A stretch of 64,000 bases of DNA from Aporrectodea caliginosa (lineage: Eukaryota; Annelida; Clitellata; Crassiclitellata; Lumbricidae): NCBI GenBank assembly GCA_020284085.1, contig JACEVL010000147.1, forward strand, positions 1,435,001 through 1,499,000. Reading direction: 5' to 3'. A program made the position numbers and the translations under genes. Under the pieces are notes generated by a model that searched no databases, had not been told where the DNA came from, and worked only from the letters and a program-made list of their open reading frames with translations. Shown piece by piece: positions 25,503 to 38,091 of the stretch (position 1 is its first letter; every line of letters starts with the position of its first letter).

Positions 25503-27021
25503 TCTGAAGATCGTCTGTGAAGAGGCGCTGACAGACCTCGTCTGTGAAGAGGCGCTGAAAGATCTCGCCTGTGAAAAGGCGCTGAAAGATCTCGTCTGTG
25601 AAGAGGTGCTGAAAGACCTCATCTGTGAAGAGGCGCTGAAAGATCTCGTCTGTGAAGAGGCGCTGAAAGATCTCGTCTGTGGAGGCGCTAGATGATGTCG
25701 CCTTTCTTAAGGCACTGACAGACCTCGCCTATGATAAGGCGCTGAAAGATCTCGCCTGAGAAGAGGCGCTGAAAGATCTCGCCTGTGAAGAGGCGCTGGA
25801 TGATGTCACCTTTCTTAAGGCACTGACAGACCTCGCCTATGATAAGGCGCTGAAAGATCTCGCCTGAGAAGAGGCGCTGAAAGATCTTGCCTGAGAAGAG
25901 GCGCTGAAAGATCTCGCCTGTGAAGAGGCGCTGGATGATGTCACCTTTCTTAAGGCACTGACAGACATCGCCTATGATAAGGCGCTGAAAGATCTCGCCT
26001 GTACAGAGGCGCTGAAAGACCTCGCCTGTGAAGAGGCGCTGAAAGATCTCGCCTGTGAAGAGGCGCTGGATGACGTCGCCTTTCTTAAGGCACTGACAGA
26101 CCTCGCCTATGAATAGGCGCTGAAAGATCTCGCCTAAGAAGAGGTGCTGAAAGATCTCGCCTGTGAAAAGGCGCTGAAAGATCTCGCCTGTGAAGAGGCG
26201 CTGAAAGATCTCGCCTGAGAAGAGGCGCTGAAAGATCTCGTCTATGAAGAGGCGCTGAAAGATCTCGCCTGTGAAGAGGCGCTGAAAGATCTCGCCTGAG
26301 AAGAGGCGCTGACAGATCTCGCCTGTGAAGAGGCGCTGAAAGATCTCGCCTGTGAAAAGGCGCTGAAAGATCTCGCCTGTGAAGAGGCGCTGAAAGATCT
26401 CGCCTGTGAAGAGGCGCTGAAAGATCTCTCCTGTGAAGAGGCGCTAAAAGATCTCGCCTGTGAAGAGGAGCTGGATGATGTCGCCTTTTTTAAGGCACTG
26501 AAAGATCTCGCCTGTGAATAGGCGCTGAAAGATCTCGCCTGTGTAGAGGCGCTGAAAGATCTCTCCTGTGAAGAGGCGCTAAAAGATCTCGCCTGTGAAG
26601 AGGAGCTGGATGATGTCGCCTTTTTTAAGGCACTGAAAGATCTCGCCTGTGAATAGGCGCTGAAAGATCTCGCCTGTGAAGAGGTGCTAAGAGATCTCGC
26701 CTGTGAAGAGGCGCTAAAATATATCGCCTGTGAAGAGGCTCTGGATGATGTCGCCTTTCTTAAGGCACTGACAGACCTCGTGTTTTATAAGGCACTGAAA
26801 GATCTCGCCTGTGAAGAGGCGCTAAAAGATCTCGCCTGTGAAGAGGAGCTGTGTGATGTCGCCTTTCTCAAGGCACTGACAGACCTCGCCTGTGAAGAGG
26901 CGCTGAAAGATCTCGCCTGTGAAGAGGCGCTAAGAAATCTCGCCTGTGAAGAGGCGCTTAAAGATATCGCCGGTGAAGAGGCGCTGAATGATGTTGCCTT
27001 TCTTAAAGCACTGACAGACCT
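25503..27021. repeat. 27-bp minisatellite, about 55 units
   Basis: The unit is GAGGCGCTGAAAGATCTCGC followed by CTGTGAA (27 bp, nine codons). A variant with GATGATGTCGCCTTTCTTAA followed by GGCACTG is inserted at intervals, giving a higher-order pattern. On + it reads EALKDLACE repeats; on - it reads ARSFSASSQ-type repeats. Several units carry CTGAGAA instead of CTGTGAA, which puts a stop in the + frame. A 116-codon + ORF (26684-27034) is simply the longest stop-free run, not a supported gene. Confidence 0.95.
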
Positions 27022-27061
27022 TGAAACTGCGTAATTTTTGGAAACCCTGGTTACGCCACTG

Positions 27062-27504
27062 GAGACACTGTCCGATTTGAAGGAATCTCAACATCATCGT
27101 TATCTTGTATCCAACTACAGAAGACAAGATGCCTGTGTTTCTTAGACGATGAATTAAACCGTATATCTGCCTAAAATCGTATAAAGTATGAGGTAAAAGA
27201 TGCTTCATTACTTACTTAAATTCGTTTATTTAACGACGCCGTCATATCGACGATGATTGGCGTCATTAGAAAGAACATATGTACACTTATGCAGGGTACA
27301 TCAATGGTCGTAATTTGACTGTTTTAACAGTTTGTGTCTATGTTTTTAGTAGTTAGATGCTAAATATGCCTAAGATATTAGTAATAATAATACTAATATT
27401 TACATTAGTGTTTGCAGCCATAACGACGATGATTGGCGTCATTCCTCATAGCATATAAGAATGTTCACGTCTTACTGCTATAAGCAGTGTTTAGGTCTAT
27501 GGTA
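27062..27504. other. Dispersed-repeat fragments, no gene
   Basis: CGTTTATTTAACGACGCCGT followed by CATATCGACGATGATTGGCG (27223-27262) recurs inverted at about 44652-44692. A shorter ACGACGATGATTGGCGTCAT copy sits at 27423. Confidence 0.6.
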
Positions 27505-27903
<399 letters not shown>

Positions 27904-28134
27904 GTGTATAATTTTTTGTTTGTAAGTATGTCTGTATGTATTTATCTTTATGTATTATATAGCCTTTGTTGCTTTATAATAGCGCCTGATATGCGTAAAT
28001 AGGCGTCTACCATAACGAAAGCTTGTCGTTATTGATTTCATGATGCTAGATTTGGTTTTCAGCTCAGATAGCCTTCAAACATAAACAATCATCAGCGCGA
28101 GGCGGGTTTCATATAATTACCATCAGTCATTATT

Positions 28135-28136
<2 letters not shown>

Positions 28137-28204
<68 letters not shown>

Positions 28205-28265
28205 TATATATACATATGCCATCTATGTATATGCCATCTATATATATATACACATATATATATAG
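28137..28265. repeat. (TA)n with ACATATGCCATC interruptions
   Basis: A pure TA run to 28201, then two copies of TATGCCATCTAT within further AT-rich repeat. Confidence 0.9.
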
Positions 28266-28536
28266 TTCAGTCTTTTAATAGTCTATGCGCAAGCAACATT
28301 GTTAGATCAGCAGCAGTCCCATAGGCCTTATCTAACCCCGACACGTAGCCTAGCTATTGTTGGAAGTGTTAACGACTTACTTGAGTTTCTCATCGTAGGC
28401 GTACGAGGGCCAGTGGTCGGTCCTATTCCTCGCCTCTGATCTTCCGACCGATATGGTACGATCGATTTAGTCAGCTCACAGCTGAATTCACTCGGAGGCG
28501 ATTGTGAAGGAACGAATCCTATCTGGCGATACATGT

Positions 28537-28713
28537 ATGCAACACACTTTGTGTTCACTTTTTTTACTTTGTTTTATTTCATTTGCTCCCGCAAGATCAG
28601 AAAATCTGAATTATGACCCTGAGGAAGTTTTCGCGAACGTCAATATAGATATAACCGACGTCTCTTCAGTCGAAGCAGAACATTTCCGAAAGCAATTTTC
28701 AGTCTTTCAATAA
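28537..28713 (+). CDS. Candidate small secreted peptide ORF
   Basis: The 58-codon ORF starts MQHTLCSLFLLCFISFAPAR, which has the h-region and small-residue c-region of a signal peptide (likely cleavage after ..APARS). It continues as an acidic segment (ENLNYDPEEVFANVNIDITD..) and ends in ..KQFSVFQ. No cysteine framework or dibasic prohormone site is seen in the mature part. The T-rich stretch coding the h-region could instead be an intron polypyrimidine tract before GCAAG. No homologue is recognised and there is no neighbour support. Confidence 0.22.
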   Translation: MQHTLCSLFLLCFISFAPARSENLNYDPEEVFANVNIDITDVSSVEAEHFRKQFSVFQ

Positions 28714-28907
28714 TTATTTTCATCCCAGGTCGTTTGGTGGAGTCTGTTCAGCAACCTCGAAGCCACAATGGACGCTGGATCGTAGAACAATTAAGTTGGC
28801 TACAGATGAGCCACCACAATGCAAGTGGATGACTTATCCCGTGTAGTTTCGTGTAGTTTAAGACAAATGAGTGACGGGTGAGCACTCGAGCATTCTTCAC
28901 GACTACA

Positions 28908-29190
28908 CTGGCCCAGTTAGCTACATTGGATAGCGCGTAGGCTGCGTCTCATGCGCCTCTGTATTACAGAGCATGCGGTTCGCGGTTCGCTTCCCGATGC
29001 TGGCTAATTTCAGAGATTTAAATCTCGGGCTAACACGGTCTGCGCACGGGGACCCTAAATGGCGTGGCGCCATTTCAAACGGGCAAGCAGTGTTGAAGGT
29101 TCTCACCCGATAAATTCATTGAGAAATTAGTAAGGTCGACGCCATAATTATACGGTCGCTATAGAAAAACGAGTACATTTACATTACAAC
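28908..29190 (+). mobile_element. tRNA-headed SINE, longest copy in window
   Basis: The head CTGGCCCAGTTAGCTACATT followed by GGATAGCGCG (A box) and CGCGGTTCGCTTCCCGATGC (B box) is followed by a body with GAGATTTAAATCTCGGGCTA and CACGGGGACCCTAAATGGCG. It ends in GAGTACATTTACATTACAAC. Other copies are at 38885-39150 (-), 45055-45270 (+) and 60412-60470 (-). The shared body and 3' end with variable 5' length is the normal pattern for a SINE family. Confidence 0.8.
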
Positions 29191-29204
29191 AGGTGTTCAA
29201 TCCA

Positions 29205-29356
29205 GGGTGAGAATTGCCGGGGGTTGAGGGGGGGGGTTCAACCCCCTAGTCTTTCTTGGGCTCCCATAGTAAAGTCTACATTTCACACCCAAACTGCACA
29301 TAAATCAACGTCTAACCCCCTCCCCAGTTATTTTTTTACAATTCCCATACTGGGAC
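29205..29356. mobile_element. Possible 152-bp MITE
   Basis: TTCAATCCA occurs at 29196-29204 and 29357-29365, and GAGAATTG/CAATTCCC lie as imperfect inverted ends inside. C/G runs inside resemble the other small hAT-like elements here. The inverted ends are not symmetric about the direct repeats, so this is tentative. Confidence 0.35.
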
Positions 29357-29365
29357 TTCAATCCA

Positions 29366-31664
29366 CGCAGTTTTTGCTATCGTGAGTTAAAGTGCATTGG
29401 CCGAATAAAAATGTGAGTACAATGAATAAGCAATGGAGCACTATATACTATTGAAACTGCGAAATCACCCCACATATTTATAACCTCTTTTAAACTTACC
29501 TTGAGTCTGCCATTTAAATATTCAAGGCACTAAGTGTAACTATGATCACGAATTGTATAGCGCCTTTTCAAAAGAGAAATTCCTCACGACACATCAGAAC
29601 ACAAGACTACAATCATAGGTCATCTGATCGTATATAAGCTACAAACGGTATCCTTTGAAAAGTGCAGAATGTGGACCATTGGAACGCCAACGTATGCTGC
29701 ATCAGTGTATAATTTTATTTGCAACAGACTCTACTTTTAATTCGCATGCATATTTTTTTTCCAAAGCTAATATGCAAAATGCCCATCTATTCATTATGAA
29801 ACTCGAAGGAAGCACGTCACAGATCCATCTGTTACATTGCCTATGTCACACTGCTATATTTTAAACCCGGTTTGCATGCTTCGCCCTCTTTGCGCTGTTT
29901 TTCAGCATATACATCAGAAGAACTGACGTCTTAGACTGCTAATGAGCGCATATTTTCTGTATGAATTACGCCGAGAACCGAAAGCCCTCCAATAAAAGAC
30001 GCAACTCTAAATATGGTGTCGGCAGCAAATCATACTGTAAAATAGCGTCTGCAGAGCCGAAGCGGAACAATAAGGAAAACAAATTTCCTTCAATCACTTG
30101 GAGCATAATGAAGCTCGCCATATCTACACAATAACGAAGGCAATAAAACCGGGTGTCAATAGGAGCATAACAATAATTAATGCTTTCTGATTGTGCGAGG
30201 CTAATCGGTCAATATCATATTTTTCACCGCATGGCGTAGAAGACCAAATCGCGAACACATTACTCAGCCACCTCTGCCGTCTTCTATATGAGCGTTGAAA
30301 CTGATTCAAATCCTGTCAATGGCAGATATTTATTACGTTATTGTTGCTATTATTTTCGGCGTGATGAATTGGCACCTGAAAGTGAGCGGTTATCGATTGA
30401 GAAATTAATTAAAGAACTCTCTAAAACGTAGACCTATTAAAGCCATGCCTGAGGCTTTACAGCTTGAATAAATCAGACAGAGAAGAGAAACGACGACAAT
30501 CGTGCAAGAAAACGATTGTGCATGAAACGCATTATTCATATGAAAGAAATGTTTCTTGAAATCGCTGTGTCATTATTTACGTTCTTATAAACTCCGATGA
30601 TAGTCTTTTCGAAGTGAACTGGACCATGCGTGCAAACCAGTTGTCTGTTGGAACTGACGGTGCCATCTTTCAACAGGATTATTTGTTCTAGAGAAATTCC
30701 CTTTCATTCGATCATCCACAGACCATATATCGTGCTATGGAGAATCGAGCATTTCTTTGAAGATCACGCGAAGATCACATTAACCTAGGCTTGAACGAAC
30801 ATCTGCGGTTGAACGAACCTGACAATTCATCGGCCGTAGACTTGTAATTTGCAGTTGCAGCTTGCATTGCGTCGTTGTCTGATACACAACGTATAAACCG
30901 ATATCGCCGACAAATCATGACATCCTGGCAGCAAGGCATCGAGGCAAATCATGGCATGGACAAATCATGGACCGCAGATGGATCAGAAAAACAAGGCACC
31001 GTAAAAGAAAGCAAATCGTCGCCAACATTTTATATGCCTATAATTCAGCAGACGAGTTAACGAAGGCTTGCGTGAATTAGAGGGACGCTGCATTATGCAG
31101 GCTCCAATCTCGAATCCAAGCATTCCATAGATCATCCTTAATATCCTTTTTGCTTCCCTACTACTGTCTGGTCTCATCTTCCTCTCCTTCTCCATAGGTC
31201 TCTTCCCCACTCCTCCTCCTCCACTTCCTCATCCCCATGTCTCTCCCTCCTCTTCTCCCTCTACTATCACCTCCTCTTCGTTCCCCCCACCCTCCTACGC
31301 GGGCATTCGCGGACCCTCATCGACGCCCTATCTGTTTCGCCTGCTCACGCGATCACTGTTATAACAGGACCAACGAAGGTGCTACATGAATTATTCATGG
31401 CGGCAAATAAGGTCCGATCGCAGGAGGCACAGATGACATCTGACGACGACATCGGTCAGTGGTTGTCTCTATGGCGCTCTAGTGAAGCATTCAATGTCCA
31501 TGAACCGACCTCTGACCTCATCGTGTGCTGCAGGATCTTCATACCCGGAGGAAGTTCTCGCTGTGTTGCTGAAGAACGATACTTGAACATCATGTTTTGG
31601 TATCTCTGGACAACCCCTCTGACCCGACGCAGCGGTCCCCAATAAGGTGGTGCCTTGCGCTTAG
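29366..31664. other. No gene recognised
   Basis: A - oriented tail signal (TTGTATAGCGCCTTTTC) is at about 29556. CT-rich sequence occupies 31130-31300. ORFs of 60-88 codons (for example 31379-31645) have no recognised domain. Confidence 0.4.
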
Positions 31665-31705
31665 CTTTAAAGTAGCGCTTTATAAATTTCTATATTACAA
31701 TTACG
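31665..31705 (+). repeat. LINE/SINE 3' tail signal
   Basis: TAGCGCTTTATAAATTTCTA followed by TATTACAATTACG matches the recurrent tail plus an ATTAC-type end. Confidence 0.5.
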
Positions 31706-31724
31706 AGATTGTTTTATAAACACA

Positions 31725-32551
<827 letters not shown>

Positions 32552-32832
32552 TTAAAGGTTCTCGCTGTGGATATTTGTTATTACCAGTTGGGCCAGACAG
32601 CCCAAATATTGTGATTTAGGTTATAACTAAATGTAGGCTATAGGTCAATTTTACTAATCTTTTTATACTAAAAATGGTTAACAAATTCTGTAAAAATGCA
32701 GCTTCATTTAATATAATATGTTATACTGAATTCTTTACAAAGACTTAGTGCAATTTCCTTTAACTTGGTATTTTGTTCTGAGTCCTTTACAAACTGACAT
32801 TTCTTATCTTAGTCTTCTTTACTTACTTTTTA

Positions 32833-33212
32833 TCCATCTAGTTTAACTTGCGGGAATCTTGATTGCTTGAGCCACAGGCTAAAAAGTCAAATCTTGCGAC
32901 GACTAATTCGATCACTTACAATCATTCAATCGTCGTGAAACTTGGCAGATAGACTCGACCTCGCAGACACTTCATTCTATAAAAATTTCAGCTCCCCAAA
33001 AAGGCTAGCTTATAGAATCGAGGACTCAACTTTTCGAATCGGGGAATCCCCTTTTCCGATACGCAGCGTTGCCATTGGCCAGCGTTGCCATTGGCCGCAA
33101 CAGAAACGGGTGCGCTGCATCATTAAACGGACGCTATGTTGTAAAATGAACGCGGACTATATATTTGTAGAGGTAACTGCTTCATAAGACGCATTATAGG
33201 ATACTAGATGGA
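32833..33212. mobile_element. 380-bp MITE with TA target duplication
   Basis: The ends TCCATCTAGT and ACTAGATGGA are exact inverted repeats, each bordered outside by TA (32831-32832; 33213-33214), as in Tc1/mariner-type MITEs. The interior has two ATTGGCCAGCG-type inverted CCAAT motifs and an 81-codon ORF (32942-33187). Downstream it keeps the linker TAGTAAAAAACTTTGTTTTT that separates units of the 42192-43858 array, so this solo copy carries a full array unit. Confidence 0.8.
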
Positions 33213-34536
33213 TATAGTAAAAAACTTTGTTTTTACGGGCTGTATTTTATTACTTATTATTCTATACTAAATTTCGTACAAATTACAAGTTTTCTTAACT
33301 TAATATTCTATATTGAATATATTCTCTATAATAATAAATTATTATATAGGCCTAATATAATTTTCAAACTTATTATTCTGTAGTGAGTTCTGTACTAAAT
33401 GCAATTTCTGTTAACGGCATGTCTTCCTAGAATATGTTTTAGGAGCAAAGATATATATCTGAAGATCACGCAAGGCAAACAGGTCACATTGCGTGTTAAC
33501 CGTTCATAAAAGAAAGGCTTTGGGTTTTTAACTTGCACTGGGTGACATGCAATGGCTGTGTTGATTTCAACTCTCAGCTGTGGAGCGAAGTAGATTAAAA
33601 AACAAGTAGGCTACTTTAGACCTATGACGCGAGACTTCAAATTTTGTATCATGAAAATACAATCTGTAATGTATAGGCTAGAAGAAGCCATTGGTTTAGA
33701 ACCTGGATGTCTTCATAGATTTATGTAGAATTGATGGATTATTTACTTACTTACTTAATAGCAAGAGAAGGAATAGGATTTTATAATTGAATATTATTGC
33801 TTCTAGAAGCCTGAGGGATCATTCCTACCTCGGGCAATAAAAAATAATAATAATTTTGCAATAAGAATACGCTTTCCAAACCTTCTGGATTTCATCCTTC
33901 TGTTACCAAAAAACAATATCCGAGAACGTTGACTGATTTGCAACATAATTCAGGCGCAGAAATTAAGGACGGACTTACTTGGAACTCAGTGAGGGTTGTA
34001 GCGGCTTTCAAGAATACACGACTAAATATCTTTGTATATAGTCTAATCTAATCTAGACATTTCTATAGCGCCGTTATCATGATGCATAAGTGATCAATCG
34101 TTCAGTCAATCAAAGAATTTAATGTGGCCGAAACGTAAAGAAACCTTTCCGATGGAAACTATGTTTAGAGAGACAGACAGATAGTCCTCAGAAAACTGAT
34201 GCAGCGAAAGAGAAAGATAATTGCAAGGAAAGAAATTCAAGCGCCATAGACGATGTACTGGCTTGTACCGACGAAACGGATGACAGGAGAGACAGAGAGA
34301 GACGGAAGAGACTTCATATTTCTTACACGTATCCATGGCAACACAAGGGCAACACAACCGCAGTCTTTGTTGGCGCCAATGAATCTGTTGCCCTGTTGCC
34401 CAGGCGATGCCGTTGAAAGTGCCAACATGCAGCCGAGCGTATAAATCAAAGAGCAGAAATGAAGGAATACATCACATGCAGGACGACACCGTTATGGAAA
34501 CAGCTTTATAGGTTAAACAAGCACCAGCCTATTATA
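33213..34536. other. Linker, dispersed-repeat pieces, no gene
   Basis: The MITE-array linker runs to about 33255. Near 33806-33845 an inverted copy of the CCCCGAGG..CCCTC repeat seen at 19506 and 19935 lies beside AATAATAAT. A - oriented tail signal (TTTCTATAGCGCCG) is at 34059. Short ORFs on both strands at 34106-34449 are unrecognised. Confidence 0.45.
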
Positions 34537-34601
34537 TATATAATTATATATATATATAATTATATAGAGAGAAAGTATAGACTATAATATATATATATAA
34601 T

Positions 34602-34635
<34 letters not shown>
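34537..34635. repeat. AT-rich (TA)n cluster
   Basis: Several (TA)n runs separated by AATTATA and GAGAGAAAG. Confidence 0.85.
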
Positions 34636-35557
34636 CTTGAAATTTCGTATTTTATCTCTGGAAGCATAACTGAGCTTGGAAATCTCTACACGTAAGCTGT
34701 CTGCCAGTTTGTTTCTTTATAAAGATGTTTGCACAGAAGCATAACGTGTAAATGTGCAATATAGAGAATTTAATCAATGTGCCTTGGCTTTAATTGCGTA
34801 TACCGTGATAGAAAGAACGAAAAACAGGCAGAGTTAGGGCAGCAGGAAAAGATTGAGTACAAATGAGTCACTCACAATCACTCGGAATAACGGGGAAAGG
34901 TGGTCCCTTGGCTGCGCTGCTTCTGCTATAGGTCTAGTAGGCCTACTGTCTGTCCCAAAAAGACCTACTTACGATGCTATATTCTATGCATGGTTTCATT
35001 GGTTTGTATACCTGATACAGGTAGCATAGACATTAGCCGAAGCTATGTGTTTAAAAGTACACAGCGTAAAAACATGCTTCAGCAATAAAAATATAAATGT
35101 ATGCAGTATGTCAAGCATATTCAAAAGGAATGCAATATGACAACGAATACACATACATAGTATATACATATCTCAGAATTATTGTTTGCTATGGAGACAT
35201 TTTCAGATGTCCTTAAGAAGTTTCGCAAATGTTCAGATAAATGAGTAACTCATGCATTTGTACTTAAAACGCCATATTTATACATCTATATAAACCTGTG
35301 TGTATATTATATAATATATATACATTATACATATATATATATAATATATATAAATGAACACATGCAAACATACAATGTCTCCAGATTTCAATCTTGCTTT
35401 ATCGCTATCTTAGGGTAGATTCAACAGTTAATGCCTTTGAGTAGAAGACATGGATGTAGCTATGGACTGATGAGTAGGTAAGAGTTCAAGTGGCCCAACG
35501 AACGAAGTCCAGTCTTACCGTTCATTATGTGCCGCCCACAGTGTGAATGGCGCCGGG

Positions 35558-35558
<1 letters not shown>
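34636..35558. other. No gene recognised
   Basis: AT-rich, with a small palindromic ATATATATAATATATAT patch at about 35310-35352. Confidence 0.4.

Positions 35559-35650
<92 letters not shown>
35559..35650. repeat. (CTG)n microsatellite, about 30 units
   Basis: Uninterrupted CTG run (CAG on -). The 68-codon - ORF with poly-Ala through it lacks coding support. Long pure CTG runs are prone to expansion. Confidence 0.95.
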
Positions 35651-35764
35651 AGGCAACAAATAACATCGGCTTCAGTTAACATCTTGGCCGCCGATGTACC
35701 AGATGTTCTTGCGGCGTGATTGGATTACCTAAAAGACGAATGAAAAACCTGAGAAAATATCCAT

Positions 35765-35985
35765 GTCGAACCTCCATTTCCATGTCTCTCTCGCTCAGTC
35801 CCTCCTCTCTTTCTGTATGTCTCGGTCTCACTCTCTCTCTCTCTGTGTCTTTCTGACTGTCTCTGTCTCTGTCTCTGTATGTCTCTGTGTTTCGGTCTGT
35901 CTCTGTTCCTGCCTCTGTCTCTGCCTCTGCCTACTTCTCTGTCTCTTTGTGTTTCTGTCTCTGCCTTTCTCTCTCTCTCAGAGGA
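35765..35985. repeat. Degenerate (TCTG)n/(TC)n tract
   Basis: Pyrimidine-rich tract like 3190-3415; ORFs on both strands are artefacts. Confidence 0.85.
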
Positions 35986-37529
35986 CTTACGATGACTGTC
36001 ACTGTGGATGCCTGCTTGGCTGTCTGCTAGCAAATTGTCTGTCCTCTATTACAAGGAACATTGACAATTTGTTGCTGAAACAGTGTGTGCCTCATGAGTA
36101 ATTGGTGTTAGGTGGTTGTCTTCGGTTCCTATGTGCCGACATTAAGAAGAAGAAGTAGAAGAAGAGGAAGAATAACAGCAACAAAAACAAGAGCAGGAAC
36201 TATCAACTGCTTTCACACCGATTTAGTTTAGCAGTGAACATCAGCTGAGCGCTACGTTGAGGTTTTAAAGGTATTTTTACTATTCTATCACCGTGCGCAA
36301 TCCACTGCACAGTGCTGTCCTTAGGCGCAGGCAAAGCAGGCAGTTGCCTAAGACGCCAAAACCTAGGGCGCGCCAGTATGTGTGTTTTAACAGTTTTATA
36401 AAAGATTATTGATTACTTCGCCAAATAATTCTTTGTAATAAGTAAATTTTTCTTTTTAATTCGAATTTTTCGGTAATTCGAAGTGTTTTCACTTTCTACC
36501 ATTCCCCAAAAATTGAGTTATCCAGAGTTGACTGTGCTAATATAGAAAAAAATCATAATAATAATAAAGAACTCAGTCGAGCGTAATGTTCTGGCTGGTT
36601 TTTGAACCGTTCCTCATTGGGTTGTGACATGGGGTGGATAGTGGAGTGGGGGTCAGAGGGCACCAACTATATGCTTTGCCATTTGGGATGGGGCAGGCTC
36701 TTCCATTACACTGTAGCTCATTCCACTTTCCACAGTTTCCAGTTGATAGACATGTACTGAATGTGCGATTACCTCAACCACTCTACACTGAACAATCCGA
36801 AAGGGATCAGATTCGTCGTGCATGAGTTTGGACCTGTGTCACTGTAGTGGTATTGCAGCAGAGGAGATCGGTAGTCTGATCTTTTTATGGCAACATTAGA
36901 GCATTTAATGCTCATGTGTATGTCAACGCTCTCTTTATATTATTATTTTCTTTAAATATTCTTTTCTTACGTTGTATTAGATAATTAGTTTATTTCTTCA
37001 GTGTATTAAATGTCAAAAAATACGGGCGTCGAAAGTTTTACAGATGAACAAAGTAGATGAACGTAGGTCAAAATCTAATGTTGTTAATGTTGCACACGAT
37101 ACAATTGACGACTCATGAGATCTTTTAGTACTGTTGCTTGATCTCCCATGGAAATTTTCCCAGTTAGTTAGCTGAGGGGGTTAGAATAAGAACTAGAGGT
37201 TGAACCTTCAATCCCTCCCCGATAACTAAAACACTGCTTATTATAGCGCCACTATTTGATGCCGGAAGGTTTCCCTCGATCTCATGAATCCAAGTAAACG
37301 CAGAAATCATTTAGGAAAGGCCTTTGAGGTCGTCTTACAGTTAATGACCGGTGACTTTAAGCAGCGGTTTTCAGATGCAGACTGAAGATCATACGGTTTT
37401 TGCTCTTGAAAATAGAGTAATGGAGATAGAGATCATGTTCTACGTGTAATGTGGGTCCTAAAAAGGAGATAAAAGGCAATGACATAGCAGCGATATAGAA
37501 AATGATGAAAAACCTCATGACCTCGATTT

Positions 37530-37575
<46 letters not shown>

Positions 37576-38023
37576 CGTTCATAAAGAGTATGAATTGTTA
37601 ATGCTGAGTGTGCAAATATCCGGAAAATAGGGAGGCTGAATGAATGACTGCAGAGATCAAAACCAATGACGCTATGACTGATCGTTTGAATTAGTTTAGT
37701 TGCTTCAGAATACATGGAGTTATTGCTAGAGACAGGTTTTATTTTGGAACTAACATTCTTCTTTTATGGAACATTATATAGTTAGATAAGCATGATGCGG
37801 TTACAAGAGTTTTAGGAAATGCAACGTAAAAGAAGTTTGGCTAAATGAAAGGTATACATTCGTTGGTGCACGAGTAGGAAGTGCAACAGTACAATGCATG
37901 CAATCGTCCGAGTTTACGGAGTATATATATGCTACGCAGTACAGTCTAAATCTAAATAAGTGTAGGGATCATTAAAACTCAAAACCTTCTTGTTCTCTAG
38001 GGGTTCTCGCACTGGGAGCGCTA
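35986..38023. other. No gene; possible single hAT end and (AT)n
   Basis: CAGTGCTGTCCTTAGGCGCA at about 36311, followed by a GC-rich self-complementary stretch to about 36375, resembles one end of a hAT-type element, but no partner end was found. (AT)n lies at 37533-37571. No coding exon is supported. Confidence 0.4.
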
Positions 38024-38091
38024 CTGAATGGCCACTGCTGTGAGCGGCTCTATATAAATTAACAAATACAATACAATACAATACAATACAG
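38024..38091 (+). mobile_element. Retroposon 3' end with (AATAC)n tail
   Basis: GAGCGGCTCTATATAAATTA is followed by ACAAATACAATACAATACAA. The tail signal plus a pentanucleotide repeat is a clear example of a LINE/SINE 3' end terminating in short tandem repeats. Confidence 0.65.

Larger units (their letters stand above)
24764..27061. mobile_element. 2.3-kb hAT-type element enclosing a minisatellite
   Basis: A perfect 8-bp duplication, GAGACACT, flanks the element at 24756-24763 and 27062-27069. The left end is CATGCGCGTAACTAGC; the right end, reversed, is CAGTGGCGTAACCAGGG. They share the GCGTAAC core of hAT-type termini, and the second matches the ends of the 61924-62110 element. ACTGCGTAA recurs just inside both ends. 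The interior is a hexanucleotide run, an (ATT)n run and a 1.5-kb minisatellite; no transposase is visible. The element is therefore non-autonomous and strongly inflated by tandem repeats. Confidence 0.8.

Noticed and set aside
25503..27021. CRISPR-like repeat array
   Set aside because: Repeats are directly contiguous 27-bp units without unique spacers, and the window is eukaryotic; it is a minisatellite.
28908..29010. Functional tRNA gene
   Set aside because: A- and B-box-like motifs are present but the arms do not pair as a cloverleaf, and the downstream body recurs elsewhere; it is a SINE head. The same applies to 22156-22212 and 17440-17510.
35460..35666. Poly-Ala protein on the - strand
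   Set aside because: It is the (CTG)n run; flanking codons show no conserved sequence.
36311..36375. Another hAT element starting CAGTGCTGTCCTTAGG
   Set aside because: Only one end resembles a hAT terminus; no inverted partner or 8-bp duplication was found within 2 kb.
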